Source of the DNA: Sialis fuliginosa
Lineage: Eukaryota; Arthropoda; Insecta; Megaloptera; Sialidae
Reading direction: 5' to 3'
Length of the DNA stretch: 64,000 nucleotides
NCBI GenBank assembly: GCA_961205875.1
Contig: OY540814.1
Span: 12,258,993 to 12,322,992 of the forward strand
Notes under the pieces: model-generated
Databases searched by the model: none
Seen by the model: only the letters and a program-made list of their open reading frames with translations
What the model was told of the DNA's origin: nothing
In this document: piece by piece, positions 24,609 through 36,596 of the stretch
How positions within the stretch are numbered: the stretch's first letter is position 1
Layout: the number at the start of each line of letters is the position of its first letter
Position numbers and translations under genes: made by a program

Positions 24609-25467
24609 GATAAATCTGAAAGAAAAGCGAAAAAATAATAATAACTTGTATTTTATGTCCCGAACATATGCTTTTCATTTTATAAATATTAGAACGAAAG
24701 AATATAAAAATGATATTAGATTTACATAAAAGTAAATATTTTTATTAGATTTATAAATCCTTAGAAATTTAATATCCTTTTTCCACCACATTCCTTTGTG
24801 AATTCCAGGTTGATATGAAGAAAATATATAAAAATATTTATTTCCTGGAATTCATATTTCTGTGAATGATTTCCATCATATTAAAAATTATCTACTACAG
24901 CAGATGTTTCATATTTCAAACTTAATTTACATGTTTATGAAACTTTAATGAAATACTTTATACTATATTCAAATGTATTAAACATTCTGAAACTTCAAGA
25001 GAGTATTTCCAAATTCCAATTCCCTCGGTAGGTTGAATAAAATATGTATACCATTGCCGCTCATTTGTAACTTTTCAATTTATTTCCTTGACAATAAAGG
25101 AAGACACAATAAAACCGCTGATGTATTAAAAGGGGGGCAACTAGGCAAACAAATCTTGTACTCCAATAGCGCATACGATAGCATCTCGTATTCACAAACA
25201 CACACATACACACACACGTGTATTTTAATGTAAATAGTTGTATGCACAAACATAGAAATATATGTGTGTGTTCAAACACATAAAAATCGGCGGTGGGTGA
25301 TGAAGACTATGTCATTGTGTCATTTTTATGACCATCATTAATCATTTGTTTAATTCAGGGATCGACAAACTTCCATTTTGTAAGTTAGATCAAAATGTTC
25401 TGTGATCGATGATGATTTTTATTTTATAAAGAATTTATGTAAGAGAAATTTTTTTTATTTTTTTTTT
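24609..25467. other. AT-rich interval, no gene
   Basis: An inverted pair 'gaattccagg'/'cctggaattc' (about 24,801-24,852) flanks about 32 AT-rich bases. A (CA)n-type microsatellite lies at about 25,195-25,218 with a GTGTGTG tract at 25,262-25,272. These create two opposing spurious frames. Confidence 0.5.
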
Positions 25468-25572
25468 ACTTCCATGTTCCATGAATGAAATGGAAGTATT
25501 GTAATACAGTCAAAAAATCGTATCCGAGATAAGAGCAGATTCTGATTGTACTATCTTTAAAAAGTATAGAAA
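25468..25572 (-). repeat. Dispersed repeat E, copy 2 (3' tail)
   Basis: It reads 'acttccatgttccatgaatg', 'aatggaagtattgtaatac' and 'aaaaaatcgtatccgaga', the inverse of the tail of copy 1 near 15,140-15,230. Confidence 0.6.
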
Positions 25573-26752
25573 ATAGTAAAGTTAATTTCCTCACATATTT
25601 TATAGTTTTTAATAATGCTACACCTTGATATGAATATTTTTAGAATGTTATCGAACTATAATGTCAAAATTTGCTAATTTTGCCCCAAGTAGATGTAATA
25701 ATAATTAAATCAATATTTCACAAAACTGTAGATGCTATTCTACCTATTCCCTGAAGGGTGCATGTACACATATCCTTGAATCCAACTAAGAAAGGCTGAG
25801 GAGTAAATGAACCATGGCAATCAACACTTCTGAAAAACATAAATGAGAATGTTGCCACTAGTCCTATTAGATATATAGGTAATATTTACTCTGATATTTT
25901 ATCAGATCTTTTTCCACATATTCCCAGGAGGATGCATGTACTAGAATCAATAAATTTTAATGAATTTATCCGCATTCCCGTACTTGTCCCTGATTTAAAA
26001 TTAAAAAATATATACGAGTAAATGTTAATTCTTCGAAATTTACCATTTTAAAATTAAGCTGACCTATAATTTTACTTGGCGTTCTTAAAATTAAAAATTG
26101 ACTTCAATTTTCTTTATCTTGATTTATACTATTATTTGTTAAAAAATAAAATAAAATAGAAATACAGTACGTTTTTAATGGGAATGAGGAGAAAAACGTA
26201 CTAACGAAATATTTTAACATGGGGTCTTATGGAAAATGCCGGAACTTAAACAAAGAAAAAAACGTTCCAACGAGGTTTCACTGTACTCACTTTTTATTTT
26301 TCTTTGTCTCTAACTAGACTCATGGTTATATTTTATAAATTGTTTGTGAGCTTTAACATCAGTTTACAAAAATTAAAGAGATTTTAAGAATAACAAAATT
26401 ACAGAAAACAGATTTTTATAATGCAAGTCGCTTCAAACCCTCCCTAAAAAAACACAGGATCCAAATTTTGGGGTGGCAAAAAGTAGTCATTGCCACCCAT
26501 TGAAAATTTGGGGGGGGGGGGCAACTGCTCCTCCGGCTCCGGCGCCACTGGTTCTATCTATTCCCTAAAGGATAACATCTACTCCTAAATCAAGAAGTTA
26601 CCTAACTCTCCATACTCGTGTATCTAAATCCTGAAGGATACATTAACTAGAAACAAGAAAATCTGATAAGTCGCAACTGACGAGTCTTACAACTTTATAG
26701 ATATATAATAATTACACCCTTGATACTATTCTAGATATTCCCTTACCTAAGA
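25573..26752. repeat. Degenerate spaced repeat 'tattccctgaaggatgcat'
   Basis: Related blocks recur on the same strand: 'ctacctattccctgaagg' with 'gtgcatgta' (25,740), 'cacatattcccaggagga' with 'tgcatgtac' (25,915), 'ctatctattccctaaagga' (26,554), 'gtatctaaatcctgaagga' (26,617) and 'ctagatattcccttacc' (26,731). Spacing is irregular because other DNA has been inserted (about 25,960-26,545). That insertion ends in a G-run (about 26,511-26,521) and CTCCGGCGCCACTGG, which resembles a lone hAT end. The ancestral array type is unknown. Confidence 0.45.
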
Positions 26753-27566
26753 CAGTGGTCTCGAACTTTTAAGCCTTGACACTTTACAAGTGGTATGTTA
26801 GCTGCGTCGAAATGGCGCTGCATTTTGACGCAGCTAACATGTAATAGATTTGCAAGGTCGAATCGGTGATGGAGACCGTTTCTGTAAAGTACCAAGGCTT
26901 TAGCGGCGAAGTAATTTATAACGGCCTTATTAGTTAAAATTAAAAAAATATATATAACTAAAAGGTTTTTTTGTAGATGCGAATTATTATTAATTATTAT
27001 ATTATCACATATCATAGCAACTTCTTTACATTGTTTCAAATTTGACGATTCTTTCTTTTATATCTTTTGTGTCGTACTACTTATCATTTTGTAATCATTA
27101 GCAAGTATCCATCACTGCGTGCTCATTACTGGTTTTACTGTATCCATTACTGGAGAAAAAACATAAAGAAAATAAAAGGCTATAATTTCAAAAACAAATT
27201 ATATTTGTGGACTTTGGTAACTAAATTGATTAAATAAAGAGTTACTTGTTTCATTACTAACATGAGTTCATGAGAATAACAAAAAAGAAACCTTTCAATC
27301 AGAAAAACAGTAAACCTTGCTCTTATAGCGGCCATAACTGGTGCCAGTACCTTATGTATTTTATTTACGTTATTTTAAAAATGTATTATTATATTTAAAT
27401 ATAGATATAGATAGTTATTAAAGAGTTTAAGTGCAATAAATAACAACTTTTTTTTTCGTTATTTCTCGATTTGAAATTATTTATTTTAAACGTACAATGG
27501 AGAAGGAGGGGGTAGTTTTGTTTCTCAGAACTTCAAAATCTGATCACCTTATGTTTGTGACCACTG
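26753..27566. mobile_element. Probable old hAT element
   Basis: The left end CAGTGGTC (26,753) and the right end GACCACTG (27,566) are inverse and match the common hAT terminus CAGTGGTTC. The neighbouring 8-mers ACCTAAGA (26,745-26,752) and CCGTAAGG (27,567-27,574) agree at five positions, consistent with a decayed duplication. No transposase is visible. A 98-codon antisense frame at the left end is unremarkable. A strong hairpin lies at 26,795-26,840. Confidence 0.5.
26795..26840. repeat. Perfect hairpin ATGTTAGCTGCGTC
   Basis: ATGTTAGCTGCGTC (26,795-26,808) is exactly inverted at 26,827-26,840 around a short loop, and the pairing extends inward over most of the loop with one mismatch. An outer pair 'aagccttgacactttaca'/'tgtaaagtaccaaggctt' (about 26,771-26,903) surrounds it. 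The whole thing sits at the left end of the probable hAT element and may be its subterminal hairpin. Confidence 0.75.
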
Positions 27567-27639
27567 CCGTAAGGCTACCGTATTCCGATCAAGATATAAT
27601 TAAGACCAAGAAGTTGATAGCAAAAAACGCTGAATAGTT

Positions 27640-27885
27640 TTTTTTTTGCGGAACCCCCGCCACTGGGTGATAAGCACGCACGTAAGAGACGCACCGAGAA
27701 GACGTTGATGGAGAGACACGGTGAGATGTAATGAATTCAAGCCGCGTACCGTCACGCACGCTGTCGCGATTCAATGAACTCGCGGTGCGCTTGATTTATC
27801 ATTTCGGACAATGGGACCGCGCGACAATGCTACCCCGGAAACGACTCACCGCTGCCGCCGCCGGTAGGAGTATCCGTCAGGGATG
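27640..27885. other. GC-rich island of unknown origin
   Basis: About 245 bp are much richer in G+C and CpG than the surroundings ('cggaacccccgccactgggtg', 'cgcggtgcgcttgat', 'accgctgccgccgccggta'). A 61-codon antisense frame crosses part of it but resembles no family I know. It could be an unrecognised exon or promoter, or the end of a transposon. There are no splice or start signals I can rely on. Confidence 0.4.
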
Positions 27886-27910
27886 GCAATCATACATATG
27901 TTAACTAGCT

Positions 27911-28849
27911 TTTGAAAAATATAGTTGAATTATTTTAAATCTTTTTATTCTATACAATTCTTTACTACTTTATATTGTTCAATATTTACCAGCACGGACG
28001 TAGTACAAAAGAGCGCGCTGGCGGTAAACTTTTTTCCGATTTGATTTACTATTATCGTCGTTATTTATTCCTTATGTTACCTAACGTATCAAAATATTTA
28101 CTAAAATCTGGCTGGATAAGCGCACTAACGGACAGATAGCCAGACAGAGAGACGTTGTGTTAATTCAATTAAACATAAAGTAATCATGCCCACCCGACAT
28201 GCCCACCCAACATGCCCACAACACAATTCGCCGCGAATTGTTTTTTATAACTTCATGAAATTTACACAAAATATACAAAGTTATACACCTAAACTTTACC
28301 TATCCATTAGTGAAAACTGGAATAAAATCTGTTCAGTAGTTATTGAAAAAATCGTGTAAAATTATATTTTCAAACTCCCATGAAACACCAGGTCTTGTCT
28401 TAGAATTTGTATGAAAATCAAAAATAAATAAATAAATAGATTAGTAACAACCATAATAATTTAAAATATTTGAAAGAGATGTGATCATAGTGATCTAAAT
28501 TAATAAAATATTAAAACCGTAAATTATAAAATTCTGTATTCTATGGCTAGGTACTATGTTTTTATGTGTATACCTAAATGACAGTTGTATGCTGTGACAT
28601 CATGGAAACAAAACACGACTTGATATAGATTTTTTTAGTCTTTTGATGTTAAATCATAAAATATTAATAGCCACGATACTTCACAGAAAAATGATCTAAC
28701 TATTGGTGAAAACCGCATTGAAATCGGTTTAGTAATTCCCGAGTCTCTAAGCCTCATATAAACGAACATTCATTCGGAATTATTGTTTAGGATTTTTGAA
28801 AAATATAGTAGAATTATTTTAGATCTTTTTATTCTACACAATTCTTTAG
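27911..28849. repeat. Pair of 55-bp direct repeats about 885 bp apart
   Basis: 'ttgaaaaatatagttgaatt' to 'acaattctttac' (27,911-27,966) recurs with few changes at 28,795-28,849. The interval holds three 13-bp tandem units of 'catgcccacccaa' (about 28,189-28,225), the palindrome CAATTCGCCGCGAATTG (about 28,225-28,241), and two copies of 'tattagtgaaaaccg'-type retroelement tails (near 28,300 and 28,700). The direct repeats could be remnants of an LTR pair or chance copies of one repeat. Confidence 0.5.
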
Positions 28850-30119
28850 ATATTACAGATTACTGTCCTTTCAAATGGCAAAAATTCGTAGATAACTATT
28901 TGACGAGATTGATGGAATTTTCATATGTTCAAATACGTAAAAATAATTAACTCCGCATTTTATTGATTTTTTAATCAAAATGTCAAAGTGAATTGTAATA
29001 GCTCCAAAAAACCGCCGAAATGAAATTCGTTATTTAATACGTTTGTTTCATCCGTTGGCCCGATGAAGAATTGCTATATATCATTTTAATACGACATCCG
29101 TTTTTACCGGAAATAGATAGAAATTGAAATACTATGCTGTTTTTATTTTAGAATAAAGTTTTGAAAAGTTCAAATTCGTAGAATTTATTGAGGTATACCA
29201 TGTTTACATGTTTATTTTATTTTGTAATACTTTTAAAATAACGTATTTTTATAAAGAGAGTAAATGCAACATAAAATAACTTAGAGCGAACAATATGACA
29301 AGTTAAACAATAAGCTGTCAAGGCGTTAACTCTTTGTTCTTTATTTAATATCCAACTTCTTGATCAATAAAACATTTCTCAGAAAATACATCGCTGACAT
29401 ATTTATTATTAACTTCCATTTAACTTCTTCAACAACTACGATAATAGTTAAATCAATCAGAAATTAATAATACAGGATATAATATTCATAATTCTAATTT
29501 TCCTCTGTCCCCTTTTTAAGGAAGAAAGCCACTGTGACGAGTCAAAAAATTGTCAATGTTTGAGAATTTTTTCACTGGTATGACTAATTATTTTAGGATG
29601 GGGTAAAGGACATTTTATGAAGTATATATTCAACTTATTAAATACCAATTTTTATTGAAAAATATTAAAAATTTACAAAGTTATGAACCTCGATGTGACA
29701 ACCAAAAAAACATTTTTCTCCATTGTCTCATCAAAATTTCGAGATGGGTTATCGGGAAAAAAATTGTTTTTATCTATATCTATATGAATGTAGTTATGGT
29801 TGTGCGTAGTCGTTTTTTTAATTTAATTTTTTCACAAAATGGCGACGGTTTGAATTTTTTTTTTTCATTTTTAGCACCTTTTTTTTATTCAAGTGGTCTT
29901 AAAAATAGTAAATATCAAAATTTCAAAAATCGGCTACGCAGAGACTTAGCCACTGCGATTACGAAAATTCAGAAAAAAAATTTTAATCGGTTCTTTAGTC
30001 TTTGAAGAATCGCTGGAACCAGGTCGAGAAAAAACGTTTTAAAATTTTCTGAGGGTCATAACCGGCCACGCTATCTTCTCTCACTAAATTGACTGTAATT
30101 CAAGCTCTTATGATGGTGT
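28850..30119. other. AT-rich interval, no supported gene
   Basis: A 116-codon frame at 29,655-30,005 is the longest plain ORF here. It is built from poly-A/T codons (N, K, F, I), has no motif, and I take it as chance. Confidence 0.5.
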
Positions 30120-30437
30120 CGAGTCGCATGCAGAAGTGGTCGACCAGTTTTCTTTTTGATTATTATAATATTTAAATCATTTCTCTATCATTTCTCTATG
30201 TACCAAATATCTATTGAAAATTGTATAAGTAAATTGTGTGGCAATAAATATTTGATGATCCGAATTTTGGTATTTAAATATGTTAAACTTGATATAAAAT
30301 CAATTAATGAAATGGACGTATATTTGTGTTTTTATTTAAAATTATGTAGAAAAAGATAACCGGTTATAATAGTTTTGAATCTGTTGTAAGCGATTCTTAC
30401 CGTTAAGGTGACAGACGACTTCTGAAGCCCATAGTAC
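30120..30437 (+). repeat. Dispersed repeat family B, copy 1
   Basis: It shares with 43,010-43,242, in the same orientation, the blocks 'gcatgcagaagtggtcgacc', 'gattattataatatttaaa', 'aattaatgaaatggacgta', 'gtgtttttatttaaaat' and 'gtaagcgattcttacc', then 'cagacgacttctgaag' and 'catagtac'. An internal GTAAGCGATTCTTAC motif is a near-palindrome. Confidence 0.75.
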
Positions 30438-31237
30438 AATGGAATAATACTGTTATATAATATTTTTTTAAATTTACCTACTCATGAACTATGAACTTTT
30501 ATGAATTATCACCAAAAAAATTAAATGCTATTCCATTCGCCGCATTTAACGCTGCCACATATTTGAGTGAACTATACGTTTTCTTTCTTATCTCTTAATT
30601 TTTTTAACAGTGTGGTTAGGTTAGGTTTGGTTAGGTTATGATGAAAAAATAATATAATGAAACATGTACAAATTTTAATTGACCAATACTATTTTTTTTG
30701 AACAGTTGGTAATGGTCACTACTGAATATCGTACATTAGTATAAACGATCCTCTTTTAAAGACTGTAGCCAAGGTCCTTAAGTTCTGTGAACTGTAAAGG
30801 TTTACGAATCATTGATCTAAAGTTTAAATGCACTCCGAGTAAAATCCATCACTATTTGGAACAACCCATTACGTCTGGAGTCACTACTATTGTACGAATG
30901 GTAACCCCTTTGAGCAACACACTCACAAAGAGAGGATGCAGTAAGGAAAAGGCGCGCGTTCACGCCCCGGTTGAGATAAACGCGGCGATGGCTTTCCTTC
31001 CTCACTGGAGACGTGATGGATGCAGACTCGACAAATAACTGACGTATTTTATACCACGGAATTATTTTCAAATGTAACATAGAGATTTATATCTGATGTA
31101 TTAAATCTAAGTTGAATTCAAAACGTGTTCAATGAAATATCTTATGCTGAAATCTATTATTTCTATGTAAGTCGTTCAGAACCAAAGTGAACTAAATTCA
31201 CTTAGCATAAATCTTGCTTTGATTAATCGATTCGTAT
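30438..31237. other. Interval with a GC-richer candidate coding patch
   Basis: Around 30,880-31,035 composition rises in G+C ('aaaggcgcgcgttcacgcc', 'ataaacgcggcgatgg'). Two frames of 83 and 87 codons overlap it on opposite strands (30,787-31,038 plus; 30,817-31,080 minus). Neither resembles a known family. Repeated 'ggttaggtt' occurs at 30,614-30,637. Confidence 0.35.
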
Positions 31238-31600
31238 TTTTAACTTCCCAGCATAGGAAAGTTATTGTAATGGGTCCGAAAATCGAAATCAAAAATTTCA
31301 ACATATTTTTGTTTCAAGGTTACTACAGTATGTTTACACTATTCAAAAGATGTGTGTTGTGTTCTTAGTAACTAACTACTGAACAGATTTCATTTCGGTT
31401 TTCACTAACGATAGTGTTTCACGAGGAAGGTTTATGTACATAATTTGTGGATATTAATCGGGCAAAACCGGGTTTAATGCGTATAATATAAAATTACATA
31501 TTTTTATCAAATAACATCTTATAGTTTTTTATAATAGTGAAAAAACAATAAATAATCACTATTCAGGTATTGATAGTCACTATATTTCAGAGTTTTGGGA
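31238..31600 (+). repeat. Dispersed repeat family C, copy 1
   Basis: It shares with 41,072-41,685: 'ttaacttcccagcatagga', 'aagttattgtaatgggt', 'aaggttactacagt', 'ctactgaacagatttcatt', 'cggttttcactaacg', 'gtttcacgagg', 'aatgcgtataatataaaatt' and 'aaataacatcttatag'. A partial third copy is at 32,020-32,190. Confidence 0.7.
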
Positions 31601-32019
31601 GAAAAAAGGATACACATACTACATACATGTATTTTAGTTTTTATCAAGCTTCGATTAGTCCAAATCCAATGTAGTGGTCAAGGCAATTCCCAAACATCTG
31701 TAGTGAATTAACTAATTAACCATATTAAAATAATTGTTTATAAATATATTATAAATAAATAATAATTTATACTCTCTTTTTTGTTATAGGTGAGTTCCCA
31801 ATTCCATCAACAGTTCTATAATTAAGTCATCATTAAGGTAAATAATATAATATATAAGATGATTCAAGAAAAGTCTGCCAAAATTGATCGACGTAGTTAT
31901 TTTAAGTGAAAAAGTTTATATTAAGACATGTCCAGAAAAAATCTTTTTGATTAAAAATAAGAAAAACAGTTTTTTAATATACATATGTATGTACTTATTG
32001 ATGATTAGTCATTTTTTGT

Positions 32020-32190
32020 GTTAACACCGGGTCCAATGCGTATAATATAAAATAATATGTTCTTTTTTTCAAATAACATCTTATAGTTTTTTATAATAGT
32101 GGAAAAATAATAAATAATCAGTATTCAAATATTGATAGGTATACCATGCTGGAAAGTTGGTTGTGTGGACCTCAAAGATCGCACCCCACG
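32020..32190 (+). repeat. Dispersed repeat family C, copy 2 (3' part)
   Basis: It starts at 'caccgggtccaatgcgtata' and continues through 'aaataacatcttatag' to 'taccatgctggaaagttgg' and 'ttgtgtggacctcaaa'. The corresponding part of copy 3 is at 41,565-41,690. Confidence 0.65.
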
Positions 32191-33719
32191 GCTTGTTTTT
32201 AAAATGGGTGCCACAGGACTTTCTTATAGGTAGTACTGACAATGAGTCTAATTATATAAAATAAATCTTTCTAGCTGTAACTGAAAAAATATGGAATATT
32301 ATTTTTTTTTGTTCGAGCCATTTGAAACACAATTGAAAAAAACGATTATTTCCTTAAAAAGCTGTTTTTTTTTATTAATTATAAAAACAATATTTTTTAC
32401 AATATTCATCAAAAAATGTAAAATAAAGAAGATCCAGTAAAAAGATAAAAGAATCACCTGGTATATTTAATGAAATAATTAATGTTCTACCAGCTTTTTG
32501 TTAATTTAGTCATTCTGATCCTTGAAGTATTTTTCAGAAAACCAAAAAATCTAGCCATTTTTATTCAAACACCAAAATGAATGTAAATATTTGTAAATTG
32601 CCGTAGAAACTTTTTATAATAAATAATGAAGCTTAATGAATATAAGAAATATGGAAAGAAGTGCGGTTTGAAATTTAAACAAATCTAGAAAATTTACATT
32701 TAAGGAATTAACAAGAAATTTCTTTAGTTTGCATATACTTAAAAAACTTAAAAACTCGTTGTATAAGTTTTTGTACATATTATATTACTGACAAGGAAAC
32801 TCTTTAGCAAACTTCGTTATACCACCCTTGGGTTTTATTTCTCTTTTGCACTCGACAAATGAAGTGTTTTGTATTTAAAAACAAGAAACGAATTACTAAA
32901 ACTTGTCTTCGAAGACATTCGTTTTATTATGTTGTAGTCTTTTTAGAACGAAATAAATAGTAAGTAACCTTTTATGTTATAAATTTTTACTACCTACGTA
33001 TCTATTATTATTTATCTAACCTGAATTTTTTATAATATTAAAAATTTTGATTTTAAATGTAATTTATAACTCAAGTGTGGTAATTTTTTGATATATTAGT
33101 TTTATAATATTTTATGTACAAGAGAAATCGATAAAATCAGAATTGATATTCAACAATCTCCTATGAAGCTAGTCTACCATCCGCTGTAGACCTCTAATGT
33201 CCATCAATTAGCCCCATTGTTAATCATTTATTCAACCAACGTATCGCCTCACATTGCAGTATATGTCTTCAGAACCAGAATTTTTATATAAACCTAATGA
33301 CACAATTACATCAATTAACATTTTTAACTTTTTTATAAATACATACATGAAATGTAATATGACAACAACGAGATTTTAACGGAACTTCAAACCAATGTTT
33401 TTTTGATGGTCTCTTAATCGAGGTCGACGTTTGTGTGTCTGTCGGTCTGTTAACGCTCTATGGCCAAAACGGTTTGATAAACATGCAATTTTAAAAACCT
33501 TTTTTTTACTGAAATATATTCACAAAACTGGCTTGTCTAAACGAGACAACCGTATCAGCATAATTCATCACATCGCTTAGTAACGAAAGCCGTGTCTCGC
33601 GAAAGTTTCAGTTCGTCGTATATTGACGACAGCCGCAGTTAAAGGGTTAAAGTCCATGTAATATACCTAGTACGTGTGCACCTTATATTTTTGAAGCGCA
33701 TTGCTAAATTTAAAACTTT
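32191..33719. other. AT-rich interval, no gene
   Basis: Short retroelement-like text ('gtgtgtctgtcggtctgttaac') lies near 33,430-33,460 and a 'cgtcgtatattgacgac' hairpin near 33,613. I see nothing coding. Confidence 0.45.
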
Positions 33720-34320
33720 TTAAAATGAAAAAACAAAACCCTTATAGGATCACTTTGTTGTCCGTCTGTCTATCCCTCAAGACTCTTTTTTCAAGAACGG
33801 GTAGAGGTATCAAGTTGAAATTAAATTAATATCAAGTACTAAGGTTTACACTTACAGCCTTATAGTCATGTAAAAAATTCAAGTTTCTAACTCAATGCAA
33901 TAAAAATATACGGCCTTTTAAAACGTGTTTTGATACTGACAGACTCGCTCATTAAAAACTATAGAGAGTACTTCCCGTTGATTCAGAATCTTGAAGGAAA
34001 AAATCCGAAAATCATAATTTCTAATAGAATTATACGTAAAAACGTCTATATACTCAAAAATAGTCTACGTCAGTGATTTCCAAATTGGGGTACGTAAGTC
34101 GTAAAGTGTTACTTAGGGGTACGCCAAGTTTCCCTTCAAAATATTGTATGTGTGTTATATAATATTATATTATGTTATTTTATACATTATCTTAGGGAAC
34201 GTCATCAAAAAAGTTTGGAGATCACTAGTCTACGTAACTATTGTCAATAATTATATTTTATATAATGGTACGGAACCCTCAGCGCGCGAGTTCTACTCGC
34301 ACTTGTGCGTATTTTTTTAA
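33720..34320 (+). repeat. Lepidopteran-type dispersed repeat, interrupted by a hAT MITE
   Basis: It starts near 'aaaacccttataggatcac' and 'tttgttgtccgtctgtc', includes 'tagaggtatcaagttgaaat', and ends with 'ggtacggaaccctcagcgcg', 'cgagttctactcgcacttg' and a T-run. I know this start and this tail from moth and butterfly genomes, where thousands of copies occur. It is split at 34,071-34,227 by a MITE with an exact 8-bp duplication. It is non-coding. Confidence 0.7.
34071..34227. mobile_element. 157-bp hAT MITE with exact 8-bp duplication
   Basis: The left end is CAGTGATTTCCAAATTGGGG and the right end is AAAAAGTTTGGAGATCACTA, inverse over about 14 bases. GTCTACGT is duplicated exactly at 34,063-34,070 and 34,228-34,235. 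It is far too short to code for anything, and it is inserted inside the repeat at 33,720-34,320. Confidence 0.85.
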
Positions 34321-36069
34321 AAACGTTGTCTTCTTTAAAAATATGTTTTAAATAAAGCTACAGAGATTTAATAATTTATGCTCTAGTAATTTTTCGGTAC
34401 TACCTATATTTAATAATCCGTTTTCAAAATATTATAATACAGAATATAACCGCAGCTGTTTATTATTTCACGATTAAATAAATTTGCCATATTTCGTATG
34501 CAATATGTTGCGGAACATTAGCTAAAGAAATGTATATATTGACAACCGCAGACACCTCAAATATTACATAAAACATTTTTTGCATGAATAACCTAGTGAA
34601 TTAGAGTTTCCCAGAAAGAGTGGACTTTGTGGTAGATTTCACAGAGAAAAGCGATTTGTCAACGCCGGTGCGGAACTGACTTTTATATAACGGTTTTAAA
34701 CAATATCTTTCGTTGAATTATATGCGGGTTTTGTGCTATCTACGTTTGACATTTTTACGTTCTCATTAATGTACGGAGTATGCATAAAAGAGCTATTGTT
34801 ATCACGAAAATCTCTAGTGAAATATTGGAGAATACTTCATCTAGGGTTTCCACTTGCCGTTTTTTTTTTCATTTCTGATTTTTAGTAATTTATTATTTTA
34901 ATGGGCACTTGTTTGAAGCAGTTTTTTGCATATGACGTAATTTATTAATTTAATTAAATTTCGAGCCTATAAGATGCAGAGTATACTAGATCATTTATTA
35001 TTAATATTTGTATAAAAATACTTTTTAACTTTATAATAATAGAAATTTTGTTGGTTAAACTGAATGGATAATCAGATAACCAAAAATTTGATTCGACTTG
35101 TTAATAAATGTATCTTAAATGCACAAAACAAACTTAAATTTTCTCTGTCCAGTATATGTATATGGGTTTTTATGAAAAAACACAAATATTTTAAAACAAA
35201 TTCATAGAAATGATACGGTCCATTTTTTTTGTAGCTTGACAAAACGTAAATTATATACGAGTTTTAATGTAGATTTTCATTAAATAAAAGCCATAGTCTC
35301 GCATGCGACAAATTATTAATTAATTTAAAAATATTAAATTCTATAAATTAAGATTTATTGAAAATGTGTATTGTTTTCAATTAATTGATGATCAATCAGA
35401 TGACAATTAATCAGTGGGAGGTTGTCACGTTTAATAATTTTATTTGTCATATATACATATTATATATTTTAATAATACAAGTATTATTATTTTTTTATTG
35501 CATTTAAGTGTCCTAAATAGTATTTTTTCAATTATATTTGAATTTCTGACAGAATAATTCAAAAAGTGTATTCATATCATATTATTAACAGTTAAAATAA
35601 AGTAGGTAATAACATAACTAATATATTGTTTCTGTAGTATAAAACATATTTAACTTTTAGTACGTCTGGTACATGGTAAATAAAACCAAAAAGCTACACT
35701 TTTTAATTGAAATGTGTTTCTTTTGGTGGTCATAGATAAATAAGGTCAAAAGAAAGTTTTTCAGATTGGGAGCCACTTAAAATCCTTACAGGTCACCAAT
35801 TGGCGGCTATTATTTCAATTTTATTTTGTTTATTGTAGTTCTTATTAGGAGAAATATTTTTTCCATTGTTCATGTTTTTATAAATCTTAAGGTTTCCTCA
35901 CAATTTTCGAAAAATCTGAAAATTTCACTTGTCTTACGAACTTTATTGTTAAGTAACATTTTTTATTGTTCACAATATCATTTTACTTCATATATAAAAA
36001 AGAAAAACCAGTGATTTTACAAGATAATACTATTTTAATGAACTTCTTTGGAAATCGCGAGTCAAACTA
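34321..36069. other. AT-rich interval, nothing recognised
   Basis: No repeat edge or coding signal that I can support. Short AT palindromes such as 'atatatacatattatatat' occur near 35,450. Confidence 0.45.
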
Positions 36070-36596
36070 ATAATAAAACGGTCAAATGTGTGTTGGGCAC
36101 GCACATGATAAGGTTCCGTAGTCATTCTCACCACAATTTATAAAAAAGAGTTATTTCAAAATTTTTCATGAACTATTTTTGCTACAACGTTCGTTATAAT
36201 TTTCATTGAAAGTACTAATTAAAAGCTACATACTGGAATTTTTTCAGATTTTTTGCATTGATAGTTTAGAAAATAGAGGGAAGGATGCTCTGATAACAAT
36301 TTTGAACGCAAATATATCATGACTGAAGGGTTAAAATCAAAAGGTCATAAAAAATTTTTTGTTGCATTTTAAGAGACCTACCAATGAAATAAGTTAAAAA
36401 ATAATTTTGAATATACTTTTCAGTTTATGAGAAGGATATCGAAAACCCTTTTTTCAAAAATCTCATCATTTCTGTTTTTGGGTCATCAAACTACGTCCTT
36501 ATACCAAATTTCATCTTAATAGGTATACAGTTTTTTAGAAAGATGAACAGAGCGAAACTGTAAGAGTTCCTAGTTTTCTAAGGAACCCTAAAAAGA
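36070..36596 (+). repeat. Dispersed repeat family D, copy 1
   Basis: It shares with 48,981-49,411 the ordered blocks 'aaggttccgtagtcattctc', 'aaaaaagagttatttcaaaa', 'cgttcgttataattttcattg', 'gaagggttaaaatcaaaagg', 'tttttgggtcatcaaactac', 'ccaaatttcatcttaatagg' and 'agcgaaactgtaagag'. It ends in 'aaggaaccctaaaaag'. The vocabulary is that of common lepidopteran retroelement tails. Confidence 0.7.

Noticed and set aside
27911..28849. 55-bp direct repeats considered as LTRs of a retrotransposon
   Set aside because: They are too short for LTRs. There is no primer-binding site, polypurine tract or gag/pol frame between them, and other repeat copies fill the interval.
29655..30005. 116-codon plus-strand frame
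   Set aside because: It is long only by local standards. Residues are those of AT-rich codons and there is no motif, signal peptide or neighbour supporting a gene.
30614..30637. GGTTAGGTTAGG-like text considered as telomeric repeat
   Set aside because: The insect telomere unit is TTAGG and this is only a few imperfect GGTTAGGTT units; such short tracts are common within insect repeats.
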